Positions 1 to 8,292 of a DNA stretch of 64,000 nt are shown piece after piece. The notes beneath the pieces were generated by a model that saw only the letters and a list, made by a program, of their open reading frames with translations, searched no databases and was not told where the DNA came from. Origin of the DNA: Hymenobacter setariae (GTDB lineage: Bacteria; Bacteroidota; Bacteroidia; Cytophagales; Hymenobacteraceae); NCBI RefSeq assembly GCF_007713685.1, contig NZ_VMRJ01000001.1, positions 248,001 through 312,000 of the forward strand, given 5' to 3'. Made by a program: the position numbers and the translations under genes. Within the stretch, counting starts at the first letter, position 1. The number at the start of each line of letters is the position of its first letter.

Positions 1-34
1 CTGGTGGCTAACTGCCTACTTTCCCTCCCGCTGA

Positions 35-742
35 ATGTCCGTTTTTCTGCTGCAAGCCGGCCCTGCCCTCACTACCGTAGCCACCGACACGGCCGCCGCC
101 CACGCCAATGCCATGGCCAACGCGGCCCCGGGCCTTTCGCTTATCGACCTGATACTGAAAGGGGGCTGGATAATGCTGCCCATCTTCGCACTGCTCATCG
201 TCTCGATTTACATCATTGCCGAGCGCTACCTCACTATTCGTAGCGCGGGCGGCAACCCCGAGTCGTTTATGACGGGCATTCGCTCCTTGATGGTGAAAGG
301 GGACTTGCAGGGTGCCAAGCTTTACTGCGCCCAGAACCCGTCGCCGCTGGCCCGCATGGTAGAAAAGGGCCTGCGCCGCATCGGGCTGCCCATAACCGAG
401 ATTGAGGCTAGCGTCGAGAACGTAGGCAAGATTGAGATTGCCCGCCTCGAAAAGAACATCAGCATCCTAGGTATCATCGCGGGCATTGCGCCCATGCTGG
501 GCTTCGTAGGTACGATTATCGGCGTTATTAAAATCTTCTACGCTATCAGCAGCAGCGGCGAGTTTGGCATTACCCAGATTGCGGGCGGCCTTTACACCAA
601 GATGGTAACCTCGGCGGCCGGCCTCATTGTGGGTATTATTGCCCACATTGGCTACCACTGGCTCAGCATCTTGGTCGAGCGCATGGTTTTCCGCATGGAA
701 AACTCGGCCATCGAGTTCATGGACATTCTTCAGGATAATTAA
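35..742 (+). CDS. exbB: MotA/TolQ/ExbB proton channel family protein
   Basis: This is the inner-membrane proton-channel subunit of a Ton motor, which turns proton motive force into TonB movement. The 235-residue protein has a short periplasmic N-terminus and a first membrane helix near residues 45-65 (GGWIMLPIFALLIVSIYIIA). A cytoplasmic loop follows, then two more helices from about residue 145 (ISILGIIAGIAPMLGFVGT) and residue 185 (KMVTSAAGLIVGIIAHIGYH), the usual MotA/TolQ/ExbB core. The start is the ATG at 35. An exbD-like gene and a tonB-like gene follow on the same strand, which supports Ton rather than flagellar or Tol use. The many TonB-dependent receptors of this group, two in this window, need such a motor. 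Function is known from the family; the operon is inferred from spacing. Confidence 0.93.
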   Translation: MSVFLLQAGPALTTVATDTAAAHANAMANAAPGLSLIDLILKGGWIMLPIFALLIVSIYIIAERYLTIRSAGGNPESFMTGIRSLMVKGDLQGAKLYCAQNPSPLARMVEKGLRRIGLPITEIEASVENVGKIEIARLEKNISILGIIAGIAPMLGFVGTIIGVIKIFYAISSSGEFGITQIAGGLYTKMVTSAAGLIVGIIAHIGYHWLSILVERMVFRMENSAIEFMDILQDN

Positions 743-823
743 GAATTATGAATTAAAAATTATGAGTTGATTTTGCTGCAGTAGCGGGTCAACTCATGAT
801 TCATAGTTTTTAATTCATAATTC
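743..823. repeat. AT-rich imperfect inverted repeat between exbB and exbD
   Basis: The left arm at 743-770 (GAATTATGAATTAAAAATTA...) is complementary to the right arm at 789-823, except for a 7-nt insertion in the right arm. It fills the whole exbB-exbD gap. It has no T-run suited to termination, so it looks like a dispersed hairpin element rather than a terminator. Confidence 0.75.
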
Positions 824-830
824 AAACGCA

Positions 831-1253
831 GTGAATCTCTCCCGCCGCCGCCACGCTTCTTCGCACGTCGAGACTAGCTCGATGAACGACATCATGTTCT
901 TCCTGATGTTGTTCTTCCTGATTGTGTCTACGATGGTGAATCCCAACGTTATCAAGCTGCTGCTGCCTAATGCCAAGAGCAGCAAGCAGGTGATGAAGCA
1001 GCCCATTACGGTGAGCATCAACGCGGCCGGTGAGTACTTCGTCAATAAAAAGCCTGCTACCGCCGCTACACTCGAGTCCGAACTGCGGGCCCTCATCCCG
1101 GCCGACGCGCCCGCCGAAGCCCAGCCCACGGTAGTGCTGCGCGTAGATGCCGGTTTGAACGTGCAGAAACTGGTAGATGTACTCGAAATTGGTAACCGTC
1201 TAAAGATGAAAATGGTAATGGCAACGCAGTCGCAGCAAGCCGCGGGAAAATAG
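831..1253 (+). CDS. exbD: ExbD/TolR family biopolymer transport protein
   Basis: This is the small plug-type partner of ExbB in the Ton motor. The 140-residue protein has a basic cytoplasmic N-terminus (NLSRRRHASSHVETSSMNDI), one membrane helix at about residues 20-40 (FFLMLFFLIVSTMVNPNVI) and a periplasmic domain ending in the typical 'VDVLEIGNRLKMKMVMAT' region. The Asp in SSMNDIMFFL matches the conserved, protonatable Asp at the start of the ExbD helix. The best start is the GTG at 831, because no upstream ATG is available after the hairpin. It lies 88 nt after exbB. The assignment rests on topology and order. Confidence 0.9.
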   Translation: MNLSRRRHASSHVETSSMNDIMFFLMLFFLIVSTMVNPNVIKLLLPNAKSSKQVMKQPITVSINAAGEYFVNKKPATAATLESELRALIPADAPAEAQPTVVLRVDAGLNVQKLVDVLEIGNRLKMKMVMATQSQQAAGK

Positions 1254-1270
1254 TAAAGCCGTAGTTGCTA

Positions 1271-1368
1271 TGCTGAGCTTGCGAAGCATGTTGTCACCGC
1301 TGATTTTAAGTATAAATAAGTAGTAGTTGAGCATTGCGAACGCGATAAGTTGCTTCGCAAGCTCAGCA
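1271..1368. repeat. Dispersed hairpin element (GAGCTTGCGAAGCA family, copy 1)
   Basis: Two perfect 18-nt arms, TGCTGAGCTTGCGAAGCA at 1271-1288 and its complement at 1351-1368, flank a 62-nt loop. The right arm runs into the 5' end of the tonB-like gene. A related element lies at 13005-13098 (GCAGAGCGTAGCGAAGCATC). The shared core GAGC..(G)CGAAGCAT in two unrelated gaps marks this as a dispersed repeat family. Confidence 0.8.
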
Positions 1369-1382
1369 TGACACAACAAACT

Positions 1383-2309
1383 ATGGCCCTCGACTATCCC
1401 GAAGAGCACCGGCGCGAAGCCCTAGGTATCACGGCGGCGGTCGTGCTGCTGCTGGCGCTCGTGTGCTTCTTTTTGAAGTTTAGCGGCCCCAACCCCCCGC
1501 TAACTACCCTAGGTGGCGATGGCGTGGAGCTGAACTATGGCCTCGACGAGGCCGGCTCGGGCGATGTGCAAACCATGGCCGCGGCCAACGCCTCGCCCAA
1601 CCGCGAAGACTCGCGCCCCGCCGCAGCCCAGCCCGACCCTACACCGCAGCCAGTGCAGCCACGTGTAGAAGCTACCCCTGCGCCCCAACCCGAAACCCAG
1701 GAAAAAGTAATCACCAGCGAGGCTGAGGACGCTGAAGTGGCCGCTCCACCCGTGGAGAAACCTGTCGCGAAGCCCGCGCGGCCCGTCGAGCCCGTGCGCG
1801 AAACGCCCGCGCCCCCCAAGCCCCGCGAGCAGCCCCGGGCCCTATACACGCCTAAGGGCAGCGCCAATGGCACGGCCGGCGGCAACGGGGTAGCAGGCAC
1901 CAGCAATGCGCCCACGGGCAATAGTAATGGCGACCGCCCTGGCACCGTAGGCGACCAAGGCGACCGCAACGGCTCGCTCGATGCCAAGGCCCTCTATGGA
2001 GCGCCAGGTAGCGGCGGCAGCGGCTCGCGCCCCGGTAGTGGCGGCGGGGGCGGCCTCGAAATGAGCGGCTGGCGCTTCGACAGCACGCCCGTAGTCGAGG
2101 CTGTGGACGATAACCCTGGCGTCATCCGCTTTAAGATAAAAATCAACAGCGACGGTGAAGTAGAAGCGGTGACCAAGGTGTCGGGCAACGTGTCGCCGGC
2201 CCAAGAAAAGCTCTGCCGCGATAAGCTGCTCGACGCCAACTTTGTAAAAACCAATGCGGGTGCGGGCGGCGCTACAGGCTTTTATACCTTCCGTTTCTCG
2301 GTGCGGTAG
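1383..2309 (+). CDS. TonB-like energy transducer
   Basis: This is the periplasm-spanning transducer that passes motor energy to outer-membrane receptors. It has one N-terminal membrane helix (ALGITAAVVLLLALVCFFLK) and a long Pro/Ala/Gly-rich linker of about 180 residues. A C-terminal domain of about 75 residues (VIRFKIKINSDGEVEAVTKV to the FYTFRFSV end) is TonB-C-like, though weak at sequence level. In-frame starts exist at 1350 (TTG) and 1368 (ATG), but both lie in the hairpin element, so the ATG at 1383 (MALDYPEEHRREALG) is preferred. Third gene of the Ton operon after exbB and exbD. The C-terminal domain could be a divergent relative rather than classical TonB. Confidence 0.82.
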   Translation: MALDYPEEHRREALGITAAVVLLLALVCFFLKFSGPNPPLTTLGGDGVELNYGLDEAGSGDVQTMAAANASPNREDSRPAAAQPDPTPQPVQPRVEATPAPQPETQEKVITSEAEDAEVAAPPVEKPVAKPARPVEPVRETPAPPKPREQPRALYTPKGSANGTAGGNGVAGTSNAPTGNSNGDRPGTVGDQGDRNGSLDAKALYGAPGSGGSGSRPGSGGGGGLEMSGWRFDSTPVVEAVDDNPGVIRFKIKINSDGEVEAVTKVSGNVSPAQEKLCRDKLLDANFVKTNAGAGGATGFYTFRFSVR

Positions 2310-2331
2310 TCGGAAAAAGTGAGTAACCAAA

Positions 2332-2386
2332 AAGGAGCAATGAACAGCTGCTGGAGACCAAATCCAGGTGCCGTTCATTGCTCCTT
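2332..2386 (+). terminator. Stem-loop after tonB-like gene
   Basis: A 14-bp perfect stem (AAGGAGCAATGAAC at 2332-2345 with its complement at 2373-2386) with a 27-nt loop is followed by CTTTATTG. It lies between the Ton operon and folC and probably ends the Ton transcript. The T-run is weak. Confidence 0.6.
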
Positions 2387-2404
2387 CTTTATTGATAATT
2401 AAAA

Positions 2405-3718
2405 ATGACTTATCAAGAAACACTAACTTGGTTGTACGCACAACTGCCCATGTACCAGCGGGTAGGGGCTGCAGGCTTCAAGAAAGGCTTGGGCAACACC
2501 GAGGCGCTGGCCGCAGCCCTAGGGCACCCCGAAGCTAAGTTTCGGAGCGTGCATGTGGCGGGCACAAATGGCAAGGGTTCATCGTCGCATATGTTAGCGG
2601 CAGTGCTGCAAAGCGCCGGCTACAAAGTGGGCCTCTACACCTCGCCACACCTACGTGAGTTCACCGAGCGCATTCGAATAAACGGGCAGGAGTTGGCCCC
2701 AGACTACCTGGTGAGCTGGGTCGAAAACCACCGCCACTTGTTCGACGAGATTCAACCCTCCTTTTTTGAGATGTGCGTGGCGTTGGCCTTCGATTACTTT
2801 GCCGCCGAGCAAGTCGATGTGGCCGTGGTGGAGGTGGGCCTAGGTGGGCGGCTCGACTCCACCAATATTATTACGCCGCTGGTGTCGCTCATCACCAATA
2901 TCAGCTACGACCACCAAGCTATGCTAGGCAACACCCTGCCCGAAATAGCGGGAGAGAAGGCGGGCATTATTAAGCCCGGCCGCCCGGTGGTGGTGAGCCA
3001 AAGTCAGCCCGAGGTAAAAGCGGTTTTTGAGCAAAAGGCGCAGCAGGAAGGAAGCCCGCTGCTGTTTGCCGATACGCGCTATGCAGTGCAGCTGGCAGCT
3101 GGCGAAGCTCCAGCCGCCAGCCTAGGTATGCAGCTTGTCGATGTACTACGCGACGGACAGCCCTACTTGCAAAACGTAGCGCTGGGCTTGCTTGGCGACT
3201 ACCAGCGGCTGAACCTGCCCGGCGTGCTGGCCGCGCTCGATGAGCTGCGTATGCAGGGCTACACTATTACTGAGGATGCCTTGCGCCAAGGATTGCGCGA
3301 GGTGACGCGCCTCACGGGCTTGCGTGGGCGCTGGAGCATCCTAGGGCAGCGCCCGCTGGTGGTAGCCGACACGGGCCATAATGAGGCTGGGCTACAGCTG
3401 GTGCTGGCGCAGCTGGGCCGCGTGCCACATCAGCGCTTACACTTGGTCATTGGCACTGTCAATGACAAGGATGTGACGAAAGTGCTGGCCTTGCTGCCCC
3501 GTGAGGCTACCTATTATTTCTGTCAGGCCGACATACCGCGCGCCCTGCCGGCCGCCGAGCTGGCGGCGCTGGCCCAGGCTGCCGGGCTTACGGGCCAGAC
3601 CTACGGGCCAGTACCTGCGGCGGTAGCAGCGGCTCGTGCCGCAGCAGGGCCCGACGATGTGGTCTTTATTGGAGGCAGCACCTTTGTGGTAGCCGAGGTA
3701 GCCGAATTGTACGAGTAG
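2405..3718 (+). CDS. folC: Bifunctional folylpolyglutamate synthase / dihydrofolate synthase
   Basis: FolC is a cytoplasmic Mur-ligase-type ATP enzyme. It adds glutamate to dihydropteroate and to folates. The 437-residue protein has the normal family length. It carries the P-loop VAGTNGKGSSSHML at about residues 52-65, the Mur-ligase segment VEVGLGGRLDSTN at about 143-155, and a C-terminal domain with ADTGHNEAGLQ. The start is the ATG at 2405, right after the upstream stem-loop. No folate genes adjoin it, so it is probably expressed alone. Confidence 0.95.
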   Translation: MTYQETLTWLYAQLPMYQRVGAAGFKKGLGNTEALAAALGHPEAKFRSVHVAGTNGKGSSSHMLAAVLQSAGYKVGLYTSPHLREFTERIRINGQELAPDYLVSWVENHRHLFDEIQPSFFEMCVALAFDYFAAEQVDVAVVEVGLGGRLDSTNIITPLVSLITNISYDHQAMLGNTLPEIAGEKAGIIKPGRPVVVSQSQPEVKAVFEQKAQQEGSPLLFADTRYAVQLAAGEAPAASLGMQLVDVLRDGQPYLQNVALGLLGDYQRLNLPGVLAALDELRMQGYTITEDALRQGLREVTRLTGLRGRWSILGQRPLVVADTGHNEAGLQLVLAQLGRVPHQRLHLVIGTVNDKDVTKVLALLPREATYYFCQADIPRALPAAELAALAQAAGLTGQTYGPVPAAVAAARAAAGPDDVVFIGGSTFVVAEVAELYE

Positions 3719-3737
3719 GGCAGTCCGGCTAGCTTTG
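3707..3737 (+). promoter_or_regulatory. Bacteroidetes-type promoter of the channel gene
   Basis: TTG at 3707-3709, a 20-nt spacer and TAGCTTTG at 3730-3737 match the Bacteroidetes sigma consensus TTG-N19-21-TAnnTTTG. It starts inside the 3' end of folC and lies 33 nt before the channel start. Confidence 0.65.
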
Positions 3738-3770
3738 CGCCCTAGCGACCCGCGCTAGCGTGCTCTGTCC

Positions 3771-4445
3771 ATGAACTTTCTGCATCGTCATTACGCCACA
3801 CTGGTGCAGCACCGCTATAAGCTGTTGCTGGTGAGCTTATTGGTGCTGGTGTTAGGTTCGGGACTGGCGCCGGCGAGCGTCGACCCGCGCCTATTTGCGA
3901 CGCTGCTGCTGCAGAATATGGCGGTAGGAGTGCTGGTCTTTTGGGAAGAGCGGCCGCTGCTACTCATCGGCTGTCTTCTGGCGGTGCTAGGGCTCGAAAT
4001 CGGGGCGCAGGTGTGGGGCTGGCCGGCCGTGCGCGGCTTTACGGGGGTGGCGTACAGTATCTTCTGCTTTGCTATTACGCTGCGCATCTTCCGCAAGGTG
4101 CTGCGAACCAATAAGGTCACAACGGAGCTGCTGGCGGCTACTATGTGCGGCTTTGTGCAGCTGGGCATGGTAGGCACGTTCCTATTCGTGTGCATCGACC
4201 TGTGGCAGCCTCAGTCTTTTGCCAATGTCGTGTCGGGGCCGGGCAATGTGCAGCCCCTCAATTACTTTAGCTTCATTACCCTGCTCACCGTGGGCTACGG
4301 CGACATTGTGCCCGTGAGCAATGTGGCCCGCAAGGCCACCATCTTGCTGGGCCTAGTGGGACACTTCTACGACGTGTTCGTTATCAGCGTCATTGTGGGC
4401 AAGTACCTAGGTGGTGGCACCGCGCCCGCGCCGCCCCAGCCCTGA
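3771..4445 (+). CDS. Potassium channel family protein
   Basis: This is an integral membrane ion channel. The pore signature TVGYGD is at residues 173-178 (FITLLTVGYGDIVPVSNVARK), followed by the inner helix (ATILLGLVGHFYDVFVISVIVG). Four hydrophobic segments precede the pore between residues 15 and 110, and one more helix lies just before the pore loop. The fold is therefore larger than a minimal two-helix channel. No cytosolic RCK/TrkA-N domain is present in the 224 residues. K+ selectivity is inferred from the intact filter; gating is unknown. Confidence 0.88.
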   Translation: MNFLHRHYATLVQHRYKLLLVSLLVLVLGSGLAPASVDPRLFATLLLQNMAVGVLVFWEERPLLLIGCLLAVLGLEIGAQVWGWPAVRGFTGVAYSIFCFAITLRIFRKVLRTNKVTTELLAATMCGFVQLGMVGTFLFVCIDLWQPQSFANVVSGPGNVQPLNYFSFITLLTVGYGDIVPVSNVARKATILLGLVGHFYDVFVISVIVGKYLGGGTAPAPPQP

Positions 4446-4462
4446 AACCTAGGCGCCGGGCG

Positions 4463-4470
4463 TAGTTTTG
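4463..4470 (+). promoter_or_regulatory. Possible -7 element before trmB
   Basis: TAGTTTTG matches the TAnnTTTG -7 consensus 33 nt before the trmB start. No TTG sits at the right distance upstream (a CTG is 18 nt away), so support is partial. Confidence 0.4.
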
Positions 4471-4502
4471 CGGCCTTTCTGCTCATTTTCGCTTTTTGCC
4501 CC

Positions 4503-5168
4503 GTGCCTCGTATTAAACTCCAGCGCTTTGCTGAAAACGCCAACCGCCCCGACATTATCGAGCCGGGCAAAGAAAACTTTGGCCGCTTAGCAGGCAATTG
4601 GGCCGCTGATTTCTTTCATAACGCCCAGCCGCTGGTGCTCGAAGTGGGCTGTGGCAAAGGCGAATACACCGTGGGTTTGGCCCAGCAGCACCCCGAGCAA
4701 AACTTCCTGGGCCTCGACATTAAGGGCGAGCGCATCTGGCGGGGTAGCACCCGCGCCGAGGCCCTAGGTCTCAGCAACGTAGGTTTTCTGCGCATTCTGG
4801 CGCACCAACTTGCCGACCACTTTGCGCCCGGCGAGCTCAGCGAAATCTGGATTACCTTTCCCGACCCGCGGCCGCGCGACCGCGACATCAAGCGCCGCCT
4901 CACGGCCCCGCGCTTCTTGGACTTGTACCAGCGGCTGCTGGCGCCCAGTGGCGTGGCCCAACTCAAGACCGACAGCGAAGGTCTGTATGACTATACCCTC
5001 GAAGTGCTGGCGGCTCGGCCCGGTGCCACCATTGAGGTAGCTACTCGCGACCTCTACGCCGAAACCGACCCCGCTTTTGCCGCTGCGCAGGCCATCCAGA
5101 CGCACTTTGAGGGTAAGTACCGCGCCGTGGGCGTGCCCATCAAGTACGTGCGGTTTCGGCTCGGCTAA
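4503..5168 (+). CDS. trmB: tRNA (guanine-N7-)-methyltransferase
   Basis: TrmB makes m7G46 in the tRNA variable loop from S-adenosylmethionine. The 221-residue protein has the SAM motif LVLEVGCGKGEYTVGLA at about residues 45-61. It then has the family segments NFLGLDIKGERIW and EIWITFPDPRPRDRDIKRRL; the latter is a variant of the usual TFPDPWPK.RH.KRR block. It starts at the GTG at 4503. Next to an unrelated MDMPI/DinB-like gene 27 nt downstream. Confidence 0.95.
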   Translation: MPRIKLQRFAENANRPDIIEPGKENFGRLAGNWAADFFHNAQPLVLEVGCGKGEYTVGLAQQHPEQNFLGLDIKGERIWRGSTRAEALGLSNVGFLRILAHQLADHFAPGELSEIWITFPDPRPRDRDIKRRLTAPRFLDLYQRLLAPSGVAQLKTDSEGLYDYTLEVLAARPGATIEVATRDLYAETDPAFAAAQAIQTHFEGKYRAVGVPIKYVRFRLG

Positions 5169-5195
5169 GCAGCCAGTTCTATCTTAGGGCCACCT

Positions 5196-6047
5196 ATGGA
5201 GCCCGCTATTCTCGACACCCTGCCGCTCTTTCCGGAGCTAGACCGCCTCTTGCTGGAACTGCTGCGGAGTTTGGACCCCGCCGACTGGGAGCTGCCCACC
5301 GTGGCTGGCCATTGGCGGGTGCGCGATGTAGCGTTGCACCTGCTCGATGGCAATTTGCGCAGCGTGTCGATGCTCCGCGATGGGCATTTTGCCGGTCCTG
5401 GCCCCGCTAGCGCCGCTCCGGCTGATGTGGTAACCTATCTCAACCAGCTCAATCAAAGCTGGGTGGCGGCCACCCAGCGCCTGAGTCCGGCCGTGCTTAT
5501 TGACCTGCTAGCTCATAGTGGACCACCTTACTACGAGTACCTAGCCACGCTCGACCCGCAAGCGCCGGCCACCTTTGCCGTAGGCTGGGCGGGCGAGGCC
5601 GAGTCAACCAACTGGTTTCATATTGCCCGCGACTACACCGAGAAGTGGCACCACCAGCAGCAGATTCGGCAGGCCGTGGGGCAGGAGGCCGCGTTGTATG
5701 AACCAGCGCTGTATCACCCTTACTTGGCAACGAGCGTGCGGGCCTTGCCCCACCGGCTACATCATGTAGCCGCGGCTCCCGGCGAGCGGGTGCGCTTTGA
5801 GGTCACGGGCCCCGGCGGGGGCTGCTGGGTACTGCACCGTGAGGCCGCTGGCTGGGCACTCGGGCTCGAAACTGCGGCCGACTCGGCCAAGCTACCGGCT
5901 CGAGCACACGTAAAAGTGGCCGGACCCGTAGCCTGGCGGTTATTTTCCAAGAACATCAGCCTGGTTGAGGCGCTGCCTTTTGTCGAGCTAACCGGTGACC
6001 AGCAGCTGGGGCAGTGGCTGCTGGGCGCAGTAGCCGTGATGGCCTAA
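5196..6047 (+). CDS. Maleylpyruvate-isomerase-N/DinB-like protein
   Basis: This protein belongs to the DinB/MDMPI four-helix superfamily of metal-dependent, thiol-transferase-like proteins. The N-terminal part (SLDPADWELPTVAGHWRVRD, then VALHLLDGNLRS) and the central DYTEKWHHQQQIRQAVG supply the His residues expected to bind a metal. The last ~100 residues form a separate small domain (VRFEVTGPGGGCWVL...), as in two-domain MDMPI-like proteins. In actinobacteria such proteins use mycothiol, which Bacteroidota lack, so the substrate and cofactor are unknown. Not clearly linked to its neighbours. Confidence 0.7.
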   Translation: MEPAILDTLPLFPELDRLLLELLRSLDPADWELPTVAGHWRVRDVALHLLDGNLRSVSMLRDGHFAGPGPASAAPADVVTYLNQLNQSWVAATQRLSPAVLIDLLAHSGPPYYEYLATLDPQAPATFAVGWAGEAESTNWFHIARDYTEKWHHQQQIRQAVGQEAALYEPALYHPYLATSVRALPHRLHHVAAAPGERVRFEVTGPGGGCWVLHREAAGWALGLETAADSAKLPARAHVKVAGPVAWRLFSKNISLVEALPFVELTGDQQLGQWLLGAVAVMA

Positions 6048-6072
6048 GTCGGCCTAGATTGAGACCCTAGGG

Positions 6073-6699
6073 CTATACTTCCTCTAGAACTTCAAACACA
6101 GCTTCCAACTCCGTGAAGTCGCGTAGGCCAGGCTTTATTTCGTCGCCGCCTTCGAGGATAAGGCCAGTGGGCCGCACAAACTGAGCGAGGCGTTGGGCTT
6201 CGGCCGGTGTGTGCAGGCCACCCACCCAAATGGCTGCCTGCCGGGTGAGGCCGTACCAATAGGCTGTGTCGAGCGGCTCGGTTGAGGGTAGAGACGTGAA
6301 GAAGGCAAAGCCCTGCGGCAGCGCCGTGCTGAGGTCAGCAATGGCGGCAGTGAAATAATGCTGGTCGGTGATGACGGCCGGCGGCACCTCAACCAGCGCC
6401 GGCACGGCCAGGCCTTCGGGAAGTGTCTGGCGGCTGCGGTCGAGGCGCAGCAGCACGCTGGTGAGGCCGCACTCGGCCACTAGCCGGTTGATTTCGGGAC
6501 TGGGCACGTTGCCAAACTCGCCAATCAGCTCCACCCCAGCCACCCAGCCAGCCAGCTCCTTCACGGTAGCCGCATCGACGGCGCCCGGCAGGGTAGGGTC
6601 GAGGGTGAAAATGAGGCCGTCGGCGCCCATGCCGGCGCAGTAGCGGGCGTCGGACAAATTATTGATGCCGCGCACGAGCACGGGAAGAGCTAAGGACAT
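6073..6699 (-). CDS. TrpF-like (phosphoribosylanthranilate isomerase-like) barrel, probably not an isomerase
   Basis: This 208-residue TIM barrel keeps the outline of TrpF. The first strand LPVLVRGINNLSDARYCAGM aligns with the TrpF pattern K-I-C-G-I-T-n-xx-D-A. The phosphate-binding part VGGLHTPAEA (159-168) and the end EGGDEIKPGLRDF (183-195), matching SSGVE..PG.KD, are also kept. The catalytic Cys position is Arg10, and the segment that should carry the catalytic Asp reads FAFFTSLPS with Thr135. Both catalytic residues appear to be lost. No other trp genes are near. It could be a phosphosugar-binding protein with a new role. A barrel related to TrpF is well supported; the function is unknown. 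Confidence 0.7.
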   Translation of the reverse strand: MSLALPVLVRGINNLSDARYCAGMGADGLIFTLDPTLPGAVDAATVKELAGWVAGVELIGEFGNVPSPEINRLVAECGLTSVLLRLDRSRQTLPEGLAVPALVEVPPAVITDQHYFTAAIADLSTALPQGFAFFTSLPSTEPLDTAYWYGLTRQAAIWVGGLHTPAEAQRLAQFVRPTGLILEGGDEIKPGLRDFTELEAVFEVLEEV

Positions 6700-6868
6700 G
6701 TAACAGGTAGCAGTTAATAAGGGGCAGCCTAGTAGCTGAAGCGGCTAGGCTGCCTGGCAGTGCAAAGTTGCGGCTAAAGGAACATTTACCAGCAGCCTGT
6801 TACTATTAGCAGCCTTCTCTTCAGGCATGGGCTGCTAACCGGCAACTGGTAATTGAGAAAGGAAGTGG

Positions 6869-6876
6869 TACCTTTG
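6869..6876 (+). promoter_or_regulatory. Possible -7 element before mnmA
   Basis: TACCTTTG matches TAnnTTTG 50 nt before the mnmA start. The -33 position has CTGG rather than TTG, so the match is partial. Confidence 0.4.
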
Positions 6877-6925
6877 TATTGGCGCCAGCCGGAACATTCA
6901 CCTCCCTGGGTGGCTTGCCGATTTA

Positions 6926-8083
6926 ATGGAAAATACTCCAACCAAAGGCCGCGTCCTCGTGGCCATGAGTGGCGGCATCGACTCGTCGGTGGCCGCCGTG
7001 CTGCTGCACGAAGCCGGCTACGAAGTAGTGGGCATGACGATGAAAACCTGGGACTACGCCAGCGCCGGCGGCTCGAAAAAAGAAACCGGCTGCTGCTCGC
7101 TCGATAGCATCAACGATGCGCGCGACATTGCCGTGCGCCTAGGTTTCCCGCACTACATCATCGACATCCGCGACGAGTTTGGCGATTTTGTCATTGACAA
7201 CTTCACCGAGGAATACCTCGCTGGCCGCACCCCTAACCCCTGCGTGCTTTGCAACACCCACATTAAGTGGGATGCCTTGCTGCGCCGCGCCGACATGCTG
7301 GGCTGCCAGTACATTGCTACCGGCCACTACGCCCAAATCCGGCAGGATGCCGACACCGGCCGCTACGTGGTAAGCAAAGGCCTCGACGAAAACAAGGACC
7401 AGAGCTATGCGCTGTGGGGCGTGACGCAGCAGAGCCTGAGCCGCACACTGTTCCCGCTGGGGGCTATGCGCAAAACCGAGATTTACGACGAGGCTCGCCG
7501 CCGCGGCTTCACCGCTTTGGTCAACAAGCCCGAGAGCTACGAAATCTGCTTTATCCCCGACAACGACTACCGCGGCTTCTTGCGCCGCCGCGTGGCCGGG
7601 CTGGAAGAGCGCGTGGCGGGCGGCCGCTTTGTGCTAGCCGATGGCACTGACCTAGGGCGGCACGAGGGCTACCCGTTCTACACCATCGGGCAGCGGAAAG
7701 GGCTGGGCATCGCGCTGGGCTTTCCGGCCTACGTGGTAGCCATCCGGCCCGAAACGAATGAAGTGGTGCTCGGTAATTATGACGAGCTAGCGAGCTCATT
7801 TACTACCGTCCACAAGCTCAACATGGGCAAGCTCGGTAGCCTCGAAGGCCGCGGCTTGGTGCCCGCCGTGGTGAAAGTGCGCTACCACCACGCGGGCTCG
7901 CCGGCGTTTTTAGAGCAGGTAGAAGATAAAATCAACATCTACTTCACCGAGCCAGTGCACGCCATCACGCCCGGCCAAGCGGCCGTGTTCTACGACGGCG
8001 ACGATGTACTGGGTGGCGGCTGGATTACGCGCCACGTTATTGGTGAAGTGCCGCAGCCAGCCGCAGCGGCAGCGCTGGCTTAA
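6926..8083 (+). CDS. mnmA: tRNA 2-thiouridine(34) synthase
   Basis: MnmA thiolates the wobble uridine of tRNA Lys, Glu and Gln using ATP and relayed sulfur. The 385-residue protein has the PP-loop MSGGIDSS at about residues 14-21. It carries the two catalytic cysteines in NPCVLCN (Cys106) and ICFIPD (Cys208), and the segment GQRKGLGIALG. The start ATG at 6926 gives the usual short N-terminus. It is monocistronic: a stem-loop follows at 8102-8144. Confidence 0.96.
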   Translation: MENTPTKGRVLVAMSGGIDSSVAAVLLHEAGYEVVGMTMKTWDYASAGGSKKETGCCSLDSINDARDIAVRLGFPHYIIDIRDEFGDFVIDNFTEEYLAGRTPNPCVLCNTHIKWDALLRRADMLGCQYIATGHYAQIRQDADTGRYVVSKGLDENKDQSYALWGVTQQSLSRTLFPLGAMRKTEIYDEARRRGFTALVNKPESYEICFIPDNDYRGFLRRRVAGLEERVAGGRFVLADGTDLGRHEGYPFYTIGQRKGLGIALGFPAYVVAIRPETNEVVLGNYDELASSFTTVHKLNMGKLGSLEGRGLVPAVVKVRYHHAGSPAFLEQVEDKINIYFTEPVHAITPGQAAVFYDGDDVLGGGWITRHVIGEVPQPAAAAALA

Positions 8084-8101
8084 GCGGTTTGACTAATGTT
8101 A

Positions 8102-8144
8102 AAGAGGAGTTGATGCGCAGCTGAATTGCGCGTTAACTCCTCTT
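8102..8144 (+). terminator. Terminator after mnmA
   Basis: AAGAGGAGTT (8102-8111) pairs with AACTCCTCTT (8135-8144), with an inner GCGC/GCGC pair, followed by GTTTTA. It sits 18 nt after the mnmA stop. Confidence 0.7.
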
Positions 8145-8227
8145 GTTTTAGCTATCAGCTGAATAATGTAGCTGTGAAAAGTACCCTAGGTTGCCCGGCG
8201 GCTTAGGGGTGAGTGCGAGCTAGTTGC

Positions 8228-8235
8228 TAGCTTTG
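8228..8235 (+). promoter_or_regulatory. Possible -7 element before the lipoprotein gene
   Basis: TAGCTTTG matches TAnnTTTG 58-65 nt before the lipoprotein start codons. No TTG occurs at the expected distance. Confidence 0.35.
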
Positions 8236-8292
8236 CTCCGAGCCTAGGGCAGCTTCGGCCTAGGTGTTTAGTTAATGCTATTCTATCGTGCT

